DNA of 64,000 bases from Clostridium disporicum (lineage in GTDB: Bacteria; Bacillota; Clostridia; Clostridiales; Clostridiaceae). The stretch's first letter is position 1. The number at the start of each line of letters is the position of its first letter. The stretch covers positions 163,782 through 227,781 of the forward strand of contig NZ_CYZX01000003.1 in the NCBI RefSeq assembly GCF_001405015.1, in the 5' to 3' direction. Made by a program: the position numbers and the translations under genes. The notes under the pieces are model-generated. The model was not told where the DNA came from, did not search any database, and saw only the letters and a program-made list of their open reading frames with translations. Positions 1-9,441 of the stretch are shown in pieces.

Positions 1-100
1 TCATAAAATAAACGTATTACACCAATCTTTGAACGACATTTTAAAATTTTGCTAATTTTTATTTACTAATTCTAAACGCCATTTTAATAAAACAAAAAAA

Positions 101-126
101 CTTTAAGCCAAAATATCAGCTTAAAG
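101..126. terminator. Intrinsic terminator after the LxxG-repeat gene
   Basis: An 8-bp stem (CTTTAAGC/GCTTAAAG) is flanked by a run of A on the left and TTTTTT on the right, so it can stop transcription on both strands. On the minus strand it lies about 30 bases past the stop codon of the first gene. Bases 1-100 hold nothing else that I can support. Confidence 0.8.
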
Positions 127-158
127 CTTTTTTAAATATAATATTTAATTTATTAATT

Positions 159-2747
159 TTAGTGGAATAGATTTTTTATTCTTGAAATTATTCCATCTTT
201 TTTAGTTTCATTTTCTGTTGTTTCAGTAGTTTTATCATTATTTTTTTCGTCAGTTACTTCCTTATCATTACATTTTACCGAATTACTTCTCATAATGAAC
301 TTAACTGCCCCATCCATATGCTCAGATAAACCTGAGTATACTCCATACTCTTTTGACATTTGAACTAATTCATCTTTAACTTCTACAAATCCATCTATAG
401 AATCAAGAACTGTACTTCCTTTATCAGTTATTTTATCTAAACCTTCCTCTTTAAGCTTAGAAACACCATCATAAAGCTCAGATGTACCATTTTCTAATTG
501 GCTAGTTCCTTCTAATATTTGAGAAGATGCTGTTCTTAAATCATTAGCTCCTGTAGCTAAACTATTTCCTCCATCAGCTAATTGTGAAACACCTTCACTT
601 AAGCTTGTTCCACCTTTAGCTAATGCGGTAGTTCCATTATATAAAGTTCCTACTGCATCATTAATCTTCTTAGAATTGTCATTTAGCTCTTTAGCTCCAT
701 TTACAAGCTGATTACTACCAGCTTGTAACGCTGTTGTTCCCTCTTGCAACTGAGTTGTTCCTGCTGATAGCTGAGTACTTCCTGCATATAATTGACCTAC
801 TGCATCATTTATCTTACTTGAGTTTGAATTTAATTCATTAGTTCCAGCTAATAAATCACCACTACCTTTTGTCAATTTTGAAATACCAGTTTCCAAGGCA
901 TCAGTAGCATTTGCTAATTGTTGGCTTCCTGCATAAGCTAGACCTACACCATCTGACATATTTGCCGCTCCTGATTTCAAATTTTCTCCATTACTAATTA
1001 ACTCTTCAAAATTTCCATTTAAATATTGAGAAGTTTGTAAAGCTGTATTTAATCCTTCAGCTAATTCATTAGCTGAAGTAGCTGCTGTACTCAAACTACT
1101 ACCTAAAGTAGCTAATCCACTCTTTTGACCTTCTGATACCTGTGATATTCCTCCACTAATTTGTTGAAGTGATTCAGTTAATTCTGGGTTAGTGTCTCCT
1201 AGCGCTTCTATTATTTGATTTAAGTTACCTGCAAGTCCATCTAAAGTCTCTGTACTTCTAACTAATTCTCCCAATCCTTCACTACCGCCTGAAAGTCCAT
1301 TACTTAGAGCCGCTGCCCCTTCTGAAGCTGTGGTTATTCCATCATTTAGTTTAGAATATCCACTTTGAAGTTTTACAGAGTTATCTACATAATCAGTTAC
1401 CCCATTTGCAAGAGTTTCTCTACTTTGGTCTAGCTGAGCAAGTCCACTATTTAAATCTGTTATTCCTTTAATTAATGTTGGTGCTTGTTCTCCTAAACTA
1501 CTTATTCCATCATTTAAATCACTTGCACCTTTTGCTATACTAGATACACCTTCATTAAATGTCTCATAATTACTTTTAACTTGACTCAATCCATCTTCTA
1601 ATTGTTTTGAGCCATCTACTAAAGCTGGGACACTATTGTTCAATGCATTTACTCCACTATCTAAAGCAGTTGCTCCATTTGATAATGTTGCTACACCTTC
1701 ATTAAATAATGCATAATTATCTTTTATTTGTCCAGCACCATTCATTAATGCATTTGCTCCTGTAATCAATTCTGGGACCTTACCATTTAATTCAGCTATT
1801 CCACTATTTAATTGAGTAGCTCCATCTGCTAAAGTGCTTACTCCATTATCAAAAGTTTTATAATTACTAGCTAGTTCTTTTTGTCCTTCTAATAACTCTT
1901 TACTTCCAGCTAAAAGTTCTTCACCTCCATCCTTAAGATCATTCAATGAATTTCTTAAATCATTTATAGTTTCTGAACCCTTAATTTCCTCTAACTCCTC
2001 ACTTGAAGTAGTTACAAGCATCATAACTGCTGGAATTTCAAAATTCGTTGTCTCACCTGTTATTTCTATTGAATCTTTTAAGTCTAAATCCATATTAATA
2101 TCTTCATTATCATCAAATAAATTATCTAAATCTAGAGATTCTTTAAGACCTGGTAGAGAAATAAATGTTATAAATGAATTATTACCATCATTTAATATTT
2201 TCCCTGTATTTACTTTAACATTTGAAAAATTATCATTAGATAAAGTTAATTCTGTGGCACTTAAAAATGGTGTATATAAAGTCCTAGTTTTTCCACTTAT
2301 CACCTTTGTTTTACTTTCATTATTTGTTAGAGTTAAAGTAATCTTAAATTTTCCTGACTCCCCTAATACATCCTTAGGATTTACTTCTTTTCCATTCAAC
2401 TCATATTTAATTGATAATGATACCGGTAATTTATTATTTGTTTCTCCCTGGTAATAAAGATCTGTTGTATCAATATCCCACTTTAAAGTATCTCCATTTA
2501 AAACTGGTTCTTCATCACCTTTAACATTTTTAACATTTTTCAAGTTTGATTTATCTGTAAAATTTCCTAAAGTTTCATCACTACTTATCCAATCACTCAC
2601 TATTTGCTTTGTTGGATTTCCGTTTTCATCCAATAATACATAAACAGTTTCATCTTTTTTAATATCTTGTGCAAATGCCATTGTTGATGTTGTAGTTGCT
2701 ATCAAAGTTGCTAAACATATAATCTTTTTTGATAATCCTTTATTCAT
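159..2747 (-). CDS. Secreted LxxG heptad-repeat protein (YhgE/Pip-associated type)
   Basis: An 862-residue exported protein. A signal peptide (about residues 1-26, cleavage after AFA) precedes an N-terminal domain (about 30-260) of the kind found ahead of repeats in YhgE-like proteins. Residues about 270-790 are a long series of LxxG-type heptads (LNxGxxxLxxG), the signature of the 'X-X-X-Leu-X-X-Gly heptad repeat' family; they probably form an extended helical rod. The tail is highly charged and ends in a short basic amphipathic stretch. No membrane span follows the signal peptide. The start codon overlaps the stop codon of the upstream MMPL transporter (TAATG), so the two are translationally coupled. 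I infer an extracytoplasmic partner of that transporter. The substrate and exact role are not known. Confidence 0.8.
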   Translation of the reverse strand: MNKGLSKKIICLATLIATTTSTMAFAQDIKKDETVYVLLDENGNPTKQIVSDWISSDETLGNFTDKSNLKNVKNVKGDEEPVLNGDTLKWDIDTTDLYYQGETNNKLPVSLSIKYELNGKEVNPKDVLGESGKFKITLTLTNNESKTKVISGKTRTLYTPFLSATELTLSNDNFSNVKVNTGKILNDGNNSFITFISLPGLKESLDLDNLFDDNEDINMDLDLKDSIEITGETTNFEIPAVMMLVTTSSEELEEIKGSETINDLRNSLNDLKDGGEELLAGSKELLEGQKELASNYKTFDNGVSTLADGATQLNSGIAELNGKVPELITGANALMNGAGQIKDNYALFNEGVATLSNGATALDSGVNALNNSVPALVDGSKQLEDGLSQVKSNYETFNEGVSSIAKGASDLNDGISSLGEQAPTLIKGITDLNSGLAQLDQSRETLANGVTDYVDNSVKLQSGYSKLNDGITTASEGAAALSNGLSGGSEGLGELVRSTETLDGLAGNLNQIIEALGDTNPELTESLQQISGGISQVSEGQKSGLATLGSSLSTAATSANELAEGLNTALQTSQYLNGNFEELISNGENLKSGAANMSDGVGLAYAGSQQLANATDALETGISKLTKGSGDLLAGTNELNSNSSKINDAVGQLYAGSTQLSAGTTQLQEGTTALQAGSNQLVNGAKELNDNSKKINDAVGTLYNGTTALAKGGTSLSEGVSQLADGGNSLATGANDLRTASSQILEGTSQLENGTSELYDGVSKLKEEGLDKITDKGSTVLDSIDGFVEVKDELVQMSKEYGVYSGLSEHMDGAVKFIMRSNSVKCNDKEVTDEKNNDKTTETTENETKKDGIISRIKNLFH

Positions 2748-4828
2748 TACTCTTCTCCTCCTTCAACACATTCAACAAAGTTTTTACTTGTTTTAACTAT
2801 TATTTTTTCACAAAGTAATAAGATGCCTGGAAGTATGAACAATATAACAAACATACTTATTATTGCTCCTCTTGCCATCAATGTGCATAATGAGCTAATC
2901 ATCTCCATATCTGATATAATTCCAACTCCTGCTGTTGCCCCAAAAAATGTTAAAGCGCTAGTTACAATTGATCTTGTTGAGCCTTGAAGCGCTATTCTCA
3001 TAGCCTCTTTCTTATCTTTATTCTTTGCAAGTTCTTCTTTAAATCTTGATGTTAACAATATTGCATAGTCAACAGTTGCACCTAACTGGATAGTTCCAAT
3101 TACTATGGATGCTATAAAAGGAATGCTTGTATTCATGTAATATGGAATACCAAGGTTTATATATATTGCAAGTTCTATTGCTAAAACTAAAATTATAGGT
3201 ATTATTGGTGATTTAAATATAATTAATATAATTATGAATATTGCTATTATTGATACAAAGCTAACCATCTTAAAATCAGTATCTGCTATATCTATCAAGT
3301 CATTTGTCAATGGAGCTTCTCCACCTACTAACCCCTCTGGGTCATATTTTTTAACAATATTATTTATTTCTTCAAGTTGAGCTGTTACTTCTTCTGATGC
3401 TGCTTTATATTCTGAGTTAAGCATTATTTCTTCATATCCACCATTTTTTATCTGATCCAATAACTCTTCTGGAATAAAGCTTTCAGGAATTCTTGGCCCT
3501 AATATATCTTCAAGTCCAATTACTGAAGTAACCCCATCAACAGATTTCAACTCCTTAATCATTTGATTAACTTTATAACCATCTAAATCTTCGTCTACAA
3601 GAATAATATTAGTAGACATCATATTGTACTCTGTTTTTAACTTGCTATTAGCAACTATTGATGGTAAATCTTTTGGAAGAGATTCATCTAAATTATAATA
3701 TACCTTTGTATTTCTATACCCTATTAATGCTGGTATTAAAATTAAAGCCCCAATCAATACTAAAACCTTATTATGATTTATAACCCAAGCTGATGATTTT
3801 TCAAACTTAGGTAAAACTGTTTTATGTTTAAATTTATGAATAGCTTTATCAAATACCAGTATAAGTGATGGTAGTACTGTAACCGTACATATTAATCCAA
3901 ATACTACACCTTTAACCATTACTAGCCCTATATCTTTACCTAGAGCTAACTTCATAACACATAAAGCTAAGAATCCAGCAATAGTAGTAAGTGAACTTCC
4001 TGCTATTGATCCTATGGTTTTTTCTATAGCTGATGCCATAGCACTTGTATTATCTTTTTGAATCAATCGTTCTTCATCATATCTGTGTAATAAGAATATT
4101 GAATAATCCATTGTCACACCTAGTTGTAATACAGCTGATAAAGCTTTTGTAATATATGAAATTTCTCCAAACCATATATTAGTTCCCATATTATATATAA
4201 TTGCAATTCCTATACTAAGTAAAAATATTATAGGTGTTAGAAAAGATTCCATAGTTAACGCTAAAATTACTAGTGAAATAATAACTGCTATTAATATATA
4301 TATTGGTGCTTCCTTATCAGCTAAATCCTTAGTATCTTTAATAACTCCAGCTACCCCACTTAAAAAAGCTTGTTTACCTGTAATATCTCTTATCTCTTGA
4401 ACTGCCTCTTGTGTATCTATATCTGCATCTGTTTCACTTAATTTAACAATCATAAGAGTTGAATTATCCGAGAAAAGCATGTCCTTAACACTAGAAGGTA
4501 AAATCTCTATTGGTACTGAAATATCTAAAGCATCATTTATCCATATAACTTCATTTACTCCCTTTACCTCTTCAACCTTTTCCTTTAATTTCTCAACATC
4601 TTTATTCTCCATGCCTTCTACTATCAGCATGGCTAAGGAACCACAGCCAAATTGTTCTTTTAGAATCGATTGCGCTTGCCTTGTTTCTAAATCACTTGGC
4701 AAATAGCTTAAGATATCATAATTTACTTTCGTACTAAAATAACCAAAAGCTGATGGTATTATCAAAATAAATGCTAATACTAGTATAACTACTCTATTTT
4801 TAGCTATTATCTGTGATAGTTTTCTCAT
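2747..4828 (-). CDS. MMPL/RND-family transporter
   Basis: A 693-residue membrane protein with two MMPL halves. Each half has one N-terminal membrane span (residues about 12-30 and 355-372), a large extracytoplasmic domain, and a cluster of five or six further spans. The sequence GVTMDYSIFLLHRY in the first half and GATVDYAILLTSRF in the second match the conserved RND TM4-like motif with an acidic residue for proton coupling. MMPL proteins export lipids, siderophores or other hydrophobic compounds. The coupled downstream gene for a secreted repeat protein suggests an exporter with an extracytoplasmic accessory rod. No regulator gene lies beside it, but a palindrome sits upstream at 4866-4879. 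Confidence 0.85.
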   Translation of the reverse strand: MRKLSQIIAKNRVVILVLAFILIIPSAFGYFSTKVNYDILSYLPSDLETRQAQSILKEQFGCGSLAMLIVEGMENKDVEKLKEKVEEVKGVNEVIWINDALDISVPIEILPSSVKDMLFSDNSTLMIVKLSETDADIDTQEAVQEIRDITGKQAFLSGVAGVIKDTKDLADKEAPIYILIAVIISLVILALTMESFLTPIIFLLSIGIAIIYNMGTNIWFGEISYITKALSAVLQLGVTMDYSIFLLHRYDEERLIQKDNTSAMASAIEKTIGSIAGSSLTTIAGFLALCVMKLALGKDIGLVMVKGVVFGLICTVTVLPSLILVFDKAIHKFKHKTVLPKFEKSSAWVINHNKVLVLIGALILIPALIGYRNTKVYYNLDESLPKDLPSIVANSKLKTEYNMMSTNIILVDEDLDGYKVNQMIKELKSVDGVTSVIGLEDILGPRIPESFIPEELLDQIKNGGYEEIMLNSEYKAASEEVTAQLEEINNIVKKYDPEGLVGGEAPLTNDLIDIADTDFKMVSFVSIIAIFIIILIIFKSPIIPIILVLAIELAIYINLGIPYYMNTSIPFIASIVIGTIQLGATVDYAILLTSRFKEELAKNKDKKEAMRIALQGSTRSIVTSALTFFGATAGVGIISDMEMISSLCTLMARGAIISMFVILFILPGILLLCEKIIVKTSKNFVECVEGGEE

Positions 4829-4865
4829 AAAAGTTTACCCCTTTCTTTTACTTCCAACTGATTTT

Positions 4866-4879
4866 ATAACAATTGTTAT
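4866..4879. promoter_or_regulatory. Palindrome upstream of the MMPL operon, possible operator
   Basis: ATAACAATTGTTAT is a perfect 14-base palindrome 38 bases before the MMPL start codon, a usual place for a repressor operator. In AT-rich DNA a chance match is possible. The rest of 4829-5110, between this operon and the next terminator, is AT-rich with no gene I can support. Confidence 0.35.
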
Positions 4880-5110
4880 TTTTTTACAATTTTAATTTCC
4901 AACTTTCTCACTTTCACTTTTGGTTTATTTTTTCATTTAATCCTTTATATAATGCTCATCCTTTACTTTGCTCTTTTTTTCTCTTCTTTTCTTCTGCTAA
5001 ATTTCTAAGTTAGCTATTTTGCTATATTCTGCATTTCAACATTTCTGTCTATACATTCAAAGTTAATAATTTATTCAATCATTATGTTGTAAAAATTAAT
5101 TATCGCAAAT

Positions 5111-5136
5111 TAAAAGAGCCGTTATAAAACGACTCT
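5111..5136 (-). terminator. Terminator after the NudC-like gene
   Basis: A 9-bp hairpin (AGAGYCGTT arms at 5115-5123 and 5128-5136, one G-U pair) is followed on the minus strand by TTTT. It begins directly after the stop codon of the Nudix gene. Confidence 0.8.
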
Positions 5137-5137
5137 A

Positions 5138-5971
5138 TCATATTTTACCCACTCTAAAGAACTCTATCATTTCTTTTGTTAAGCTAATATTTAATTCTGG
5201 TTTAGGTATATCCTCTCTCTTAATCCATATTGCTTCAGCTAACTCATTTTTATCTAACGTTATTGTGGAATCTCCATCTAAATCCACAAAAAATCCTGAT
5301 AAAACTGATCCAGAAAGTCCCCAAGGCTGACTTTTATAGTATCTAATATTTTTAACCTTAAGACCTACTTCTTCCATAACTTCTCTTCTTACAGTTTCCT
5401 CTAAAGATTCTCCTATCTCATTATATCCCGCTACTAAAGCATAGTTTTTATAAGGCCCTTTAGCATATCTAGTTAAAAGCATCTTATCACCATCTATTAT
5501 CCCTACTATTACACCTGGTGATATTCTTGGATATCTAATATTATTGCAATTATTACATACTAATGACCTTTCCTTATCACTATGTGCCATTATACTTCCA
5601 CATCTTCCACAATATCTATTAGTATCGTACCACATATAAAGATGATATGAAGTAAATCCAGCAAAAGCCATCCATTGAGGCTTCATAGTTCTAAATACTT
5701 GTATACTCTCCCTTACAAAAATTTCATTTTCTTTAACATCTGCCTTTAGCGCCAAGAAAAACCTTTTTTCATCTATAGTAAACATATATATTAAATGCTC
5801 TAAACCATCTAATACTCCCATTACTTCTTTATACTTAGGTATTCTTTTTTCATTACCATCTTTTATTAATATAGCCTTGTTTTCTTTAAAAGCTACTATA
5901 TAATCATTACTTCTAACTTCAAACTTTCCATAAGTACTATTATACTTATGTGGTTCTATATCCTGTATCAT
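5138..5971 (-). CDS. nudC: NAD+ diphosphatase-like Nudix hydrolase
   Basis: A 277-residue protein with the NudC layout: an N-terminal domain, a four-Cys zinc ribbon (C121, C124, C139, C142), and a Nudix domain. The Nudix box at about 182-204 keeps G-x5-E-x7-REVMEEVG. The NADH-diphosphatase signature after the box is normally SQPWPFPxS; here it reads SQPW followed by GLSGS (from residue 214). The SQPW half is kept and the PFP part is changed. NudC enzymes split NAD(H) into NMN and AMP and can remove NAD caps from RNA. The family call is firm; the exact substrate is less certain because of the altered signature. It is a single-gene unit with its own terminator. Confidence 0.85.
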   Translation of the reverse strand: MIQDIEPHKYNSTYGKFEVRSNDYIVAFKENKAILIKDGNEKRIPKYKEVMGVLDGLEHLIYMFTIDEKRFFLALKADVKENEIFVRESIQVFRTMKPQWMAFAGFTSYHLYMWYDTNRYCGRCGSIMAHSDKERSLVCNNCNNIRYPRISPGVIVGIIDGDKMLLTRYAKGPYKNYALVAGYNEIGESLEETVRREVMEEVGLKVKNIRYYKSQPWGLSGSVLSGFFVDLDGDSTITLDKNELAEAIWIKREDIPKPELNISLTKEMIEFFRVGKI

Positions 5972-6009
5972 AAGCTTCCCACCCTTTCCTCAGTGTTATT
6001 TCTGCTACT

Positions 6010-6049
6010 AAAAAAATAGCCCTATTATACTTAATAGTATAACAGAGCT
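6010..6049 (-). terminator. Terminator after the Cof-type phosphatase gene
   Basis: A 14-bp stem with G-U pairs encloses an ATTA loop (6018-6049) and is followed on the minus strand by a run of T (6010-6016). It lies between the HAD gene and nudC and separates their transcripts. Confidence 0.85.
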
Positions 6050-6059
6050 TCTTTTATTT

Positions 6060-6890
6060 TTAATCTATACTTTTTTCTAAGATAAACTTTTCAATAAGTT
6101 CTGCAACTACGCCTTCATTATTAGTAGCCTTTGTTACATAATCACAGGTCTTCTTTACATCATCTACTGCATTTTGAGCAGCTACTGAAAGTCCAGCAAC
6201 CTTAAGCATAGCCATATCATTATAGTTATCTCCTACTGCAATAGTATCCTTAATATCTATATTTAATAGATTTGCTAAATCTATCAATCCTTGTCCCTTA
6301 TCAACACCTAGAGTATTAAATTCCATATATCTATTAGATGAATAACTTACTGAGCATTGTCCTTCTATTATACTCTTCATATCTTCTTCTAGTGACATTA
6401 AATAATCAACATCAACATTTTGATAAATAACTTTAGAAATTTCTTCATTTTCTAAAAAATCTACTGTATTACTGTCCATTCTAATATGATTTATTCTACT
6501 TAATCTTTCCTCTTCACTATCAGAAATATTAAAAACATATAAATCTCTTTGAGTATAAATATGAATACATAAATCTTTTTTTAAACCATACTCAAAAAGT
6601 TCTTTCATCTTACTAAAGCTTAATCCTTTAAACTGTAATATTCTATTGCCAATATTCTCTGTTAAAGCACCACCATTAAATGAAAGTACATATTCACCCT
6701 CCTTATTATGAAGTTCTAATGTTTTAAGCTCCTTTTGAATTAATTCATATCCCCGCCCTGTAGCAGGTACAAACTTAACTCCATACTCTTCTCTTGCTTT
6801 TTTTATTAAATCAATATTTCTTTGACATATTTCATGATTGTCATTTAATAATGTTTCATCCATATCACATGCTATTAGTTTATAACCCAT
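6060..6890 (-). CDS. HAD-superfamily Cof-type phosphatase
   Basis: A 276-residue cytoplasmic hydrolase. Motif I is DMDETLL (D9 is the expected nucleophile, D11 the acid/base), and motif IV is GDNYNDMAML near residue 220. The large insert between them is the C2-type cap of the Cof/YidA subfamily. These enzymes dephosphorylate sugar phosphates, nucleotides and flavin precursors with broad specificity, so the substrate cannot be named. It is a single gene with its own terminator. Confidence 0.85.
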   Translation of the reverse strand: MGYKLIACDMDETLLNDNHEICQRNIDLIKKAREEYGVKFVPATGRGYELIQKELKTLELHNKEGEYVLSFNGGALTENIGNRILQFKGLSFSKMKELFEYGLKKDLCIHIYTQRDLYVFNISDSEEERLSRINHIRMDSNTVDFLENEEISKVIYQNVDVDYLMSLEEDMKSIIEGQCSVSYSSNRYMEFNTLGVDKGQGLIDLANLLNIDIKDTIAVGDNYNDMAMLKVAGLSVAAQNAVDDVKKTCDYVTKATNNEGVVAELIEKFILEKSID

Positions 6891-7030
6891 AATTCATCCC
6901 CTAATTTTATTATTATAAGTTTCACTTTAAAACTTAATTACTTTAATTATAATTCCCACCTGCTATAATTCATTTTCATATTTTGAAATTATATAAGTTA
7001 ATGTGATAATAACTTACTTATTAAAAATTA

Positions 7031-7055
7031 AAGGATACCTACATCAGGTATCCTT
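7031..7055 (-). terminator. Terminator after the small secreted protein gene
   Basis: A perfect 10-bp stem (AAGGATACCT/AGGTATCCTT) with a 5-base loop is followed on the minus strand by TAATTTTTAA. Confidence 0.85.
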
Positions 7056-7081
7056 CTATTAATATACAAATCTAATTTTCT

Positions 7082-7405
7082 CTAGTATTCAAAAGTTAGA
7101 GCTACTTCCCCTTCTCCTATAATACAAATAATTCTATTTGGCTCTATATTTCTCAATGTAAACTTTTCTTTTACTGGCAATATTGAAAAATATTGCAATC
7201 CTAAATTCTCGTCAAAAATCATCATTTTAGTCAGTGTATCAGTTGTTAATGTTACATTAATATTCACAGTTTTTGTATTATCAAATCTATAAAATCCCTC
7301 TGTATAAGTGTTAGAAATAGCAGGTATTAAATCTTCAGAACAATATACCTTAGTGCTAAACATACTTAATACAATTATAAGTGCTATTAAAAGCTTTTTT
7401 AACAT
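7082..7405 (-). CDS. Small secreted protein of unknown function
   Basis: A 107-residue protein with a clear signal peptide (lysines at 3-4, hydrophobic core at about 5-17, end near residue 22). The mature part, about 85 residues, looks all-beta (NVTLTTDTL, EVALTFEY). A ribosome binding site (AGGAGA) lies upstream and a strong terminator downstream, so it is a real single-gene unit. I do not recognise the family. Confidence 0.7.
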   Translation of the reverse strand: MLKKLLIALIIVLSMFSTKVYCSEDLIPAISNTYTEGFYRFDNTKTVNINVTLTTDTLTKMMIFDENLGLQYFSILPVKEKFTLRNIEPNRIICIIGEGEVALTFEY

Positions 7406-7600
7406 ATATAATCTCCTTATCCTTTAAAAATTTATATTTTTTTCACTTTAAATTCTAAACCTTCCTATTATTTATTATGGATTATTTTATTTTATATATT
7501 CTTTCAAAAACTATATAAAATAATCTAAAACTAACAAAAGTTTAGGCTTTAGATAAAAAGACTTTTATACGAAATAGCTTTCTCCTTTACGCAGTAAATT

Positions 7601-8224
7601 CTAAGTATTTCTCATTATTACACTTTCGATTCCATCAGCTACATGTTCACAAGCATCACAACACTTCTCAAAATACTCAAAAGTTTCCTTCCAGGTTATA
7701 AATTTAATAGGTTCCATTATAGATGAATAAAAACCTCTTATACTTCTAGTATAAATCCTATCACCTTCTTCTTCTAAATCACTAATATTAATTATTAGCT
7801 TTCTTATTTCAGATGATTTTTTAAAGTTTCGGAACTCTTTAATCAAAGCACTAGTTTCATTACATATCTTCACTATTAACTTGCTAAATTCAACTGCTTC
7901 TTCCCTCATAACACTAATATTAAACATATAAATTCTAACTAAAACATCTTCTATAGCATCAGTTACATTATCTATCTCATTGGCAAGTTCTATAATATCG
8001 CCTCTCTCAATAGGAGTTATAAATTCTTTTGATAGCTTATTAATCATCTCATGTTTTTTTATATCTGCATTATGTTCAATTTTATGCATATCTTTTATCC
8101 TACTATCTATTTGGCTCATTCTAAAATTACTTATGGTATTATCTAATAACGAAGCAGCTTCACATGAATATCCTATCAAATCTACCAGCATTTCAAAATA
8201 GTCGTTATTTTTCTTAACTGCCAT
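7601..8224 (-). CDS. DUF47/PhoU-like protein, partner of the Pit transporter
   Basis: A 207-residue, almost wholly helical cytoplasmic protein of the DUF47 (TIGR00153) family, related to PhoU. The pattern EIDNVTDAIEDV in the middle and ACEHVADGIESV near the C-terminus match the acidic, metal-binding three-helix repeats of the family. Such proteins are commonly encoded next to Pit permeases and are thought to regulate them. It lies 47 bases downstream of the pit gene on the same strand, which supports an operon. Confidence 0.85.
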   Translation of the reverse strand: MAVKKNNDYFEMLVDLIGYSCEAASLLDNTISNFRMSQIDSRIKDMHKIEHNADIKKHEMINKLSKEFITPIERGDIIELANEIDNVTDAIEDVLVRIYMFNISVMREEAVEFSKLIVKICNETSALIKEFRNFKKSSEIRKLIINISDLEEEGDRIYTRSIRGFYSSIMEPIKFITWKETFEYFEKCCDACEHVADGIESVIMRNT

Positions 8225-8271
8225 TTAATCAATACTCCCTTCAACCTTTTTAAGTTTCAAATTATACATTG

Positions 8272-9324
8272 TTAGAAAATCTGAATAAATAACTTAGCCA
8301 TTAAAAATCCTATAACTCCGCAACCTGGAAATGTAAGAACCCATGTTAATACCATTTCTTTAACTACACCCCAATTTACAGAACTTAATCTCTTAGCTGC
8401 ACCAACACCCATTATTGCTGTAGTCTTAGTATGAGTAGTACTTACAGGCATACCTACTACTGAAGAAATCAAAAGACATCCTGCACCAGCTAAATCTGCT
8501 GAAAAACCTTGATACTTTTCAAGTTTAACCATGTCCATACCAACAGCTTTTATAATCTTATATCCACCAATAGAAGTTCCAAGAGCCATAACAGCTGAAC
8601 TTAATACCATAAGCCATACCGGAATGACGAAATTACTAACATCAGATTTCCCTTTTGCTAAAAACATTCCTAGCATAAATACCCCCATAAATTTTTGTCC
8701 ATCTTGAGCTCCATGCATAAACGCCATAGCTGCTCCCCCTACTACCTGAGCATCTTGGAAAAACTCACTAGTTTTTCGTCTATCAAAGCCCTTAAATAGA
8801 AACTCTACTATCTTTACTGTAATCCACCCTAAGAGAAAACCTAATATTGTAGATAATATCAAGCCATAAATAACCTTAATCCACTCGCCTCCATTAATCC
8901 CTTTAAGTCCACCTTGAAGTGCTATCGCTGCTCCTGATATCCCAGCTATTAAAGCATGACTTTCACTTGTAGGAATTCCAAAATACCATGCAGCTGTAGC
9001 CCATAACACAATTGCAAATAAAGCAGCACATAATGCAACTAATGATTCTGCTGGATCCCCACCAAAATCAACCATATTATATATAGTTTCAGCTACATTT
9101 GCATTTATAATGGTCATTATAAATACCCCTAAGAAGTTAAATACAGCAGCCATCATTATAGCTGCTCTCGGTGTAATAGCCCTTGTTGATACACATGTTG
9201 CAATAGCATTAGGTGCATCTGTCCACCCATTTACCATTATAACTCCTAAGGTTAAAATTACCGTTATTAATAAAGGTAGATTATGTGTTAACTCATATAT
9301 AAACTCTGCCAAAGAAATAGTCAT
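8272..9324 (-). CDS. pit: Inorganic phosphate transporter, PiT family
   Basis: A 350-residue membrane protein with about ten hydrophobic segments. Both PiT signature repeats are visible: the GWTDAPNAIATCVSTRA stretch near the N-terminus and GVGAAKRLSSVNW near the C-terminus. The family imports phosphate, usually as a metal-phosphate complex, with protons or sodium. I place the start at the ATG at 9324 because AGGAG (9334-9338) sits nine bases before it. A GTG at 9333 is directly against the ribosome binding site and unlikely to be used. The DUF47 gene follows in the same unit. Confidence 0.9.
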   Translation of the reverse strand: MTISLAEFIYELTHNLPLLITVILTLGVIMVNGWTDAPNAIATCVSTRAITPRAAIMMAAVFNFLGVFIMTIINANVAETIYNMVDFGGDPAESLVALCAALFAIVLWATAAWYFGIPTSESHALIAGISGAAIALQGGLKGINGGEWIKVIYGLILSTILGFLLGWITVKIVEFLFKGFDRRKTSEFFQDAQVVGGAAMAFMHGAQDGQKFMGVFMLGMFLAKGKSDVSNFVIPVWLMVLSSAVMALGTSIGGYKIIKAVGMDMVKLEKYQGFSADLAGAGCLLISSVVGMPVSTTHTKTTAIMGVGAAKRLSSVNWGVVKEMVLTWVLTFPGCGVIGFLMAKLFIQIF

Positions 9325-9441
9325 TAAGTACACTCCTCATAAATAATATAATTTACTAGTTTATAAAAACTTTTCGATACTTAATTCTATTTTTTAACTT
9401 TACCTTTAATACATTTTTATTAGTATATTTTTTATTAAATC

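Noticed and set aside
1..100. Start of a minus-strand gene at the left edge (CAT at 2-4)
   Set aside because: There is no ribosome binding site in front of it, and only one codon lies in the window.
540..1900. Repeated DNA blocks in the first gene
   Set aside because: The repetition follows the LxxG protein heptads in the reading frame; it is coding repetition, not a separate DNA repeat or CRISPR-like array.
8225..9441. Possible phosphate- or metal-sensing riboswitch near the pit operon
   Set aside because: No conserved aptamer motif or terminator hairpin is visible in the short upstream region.
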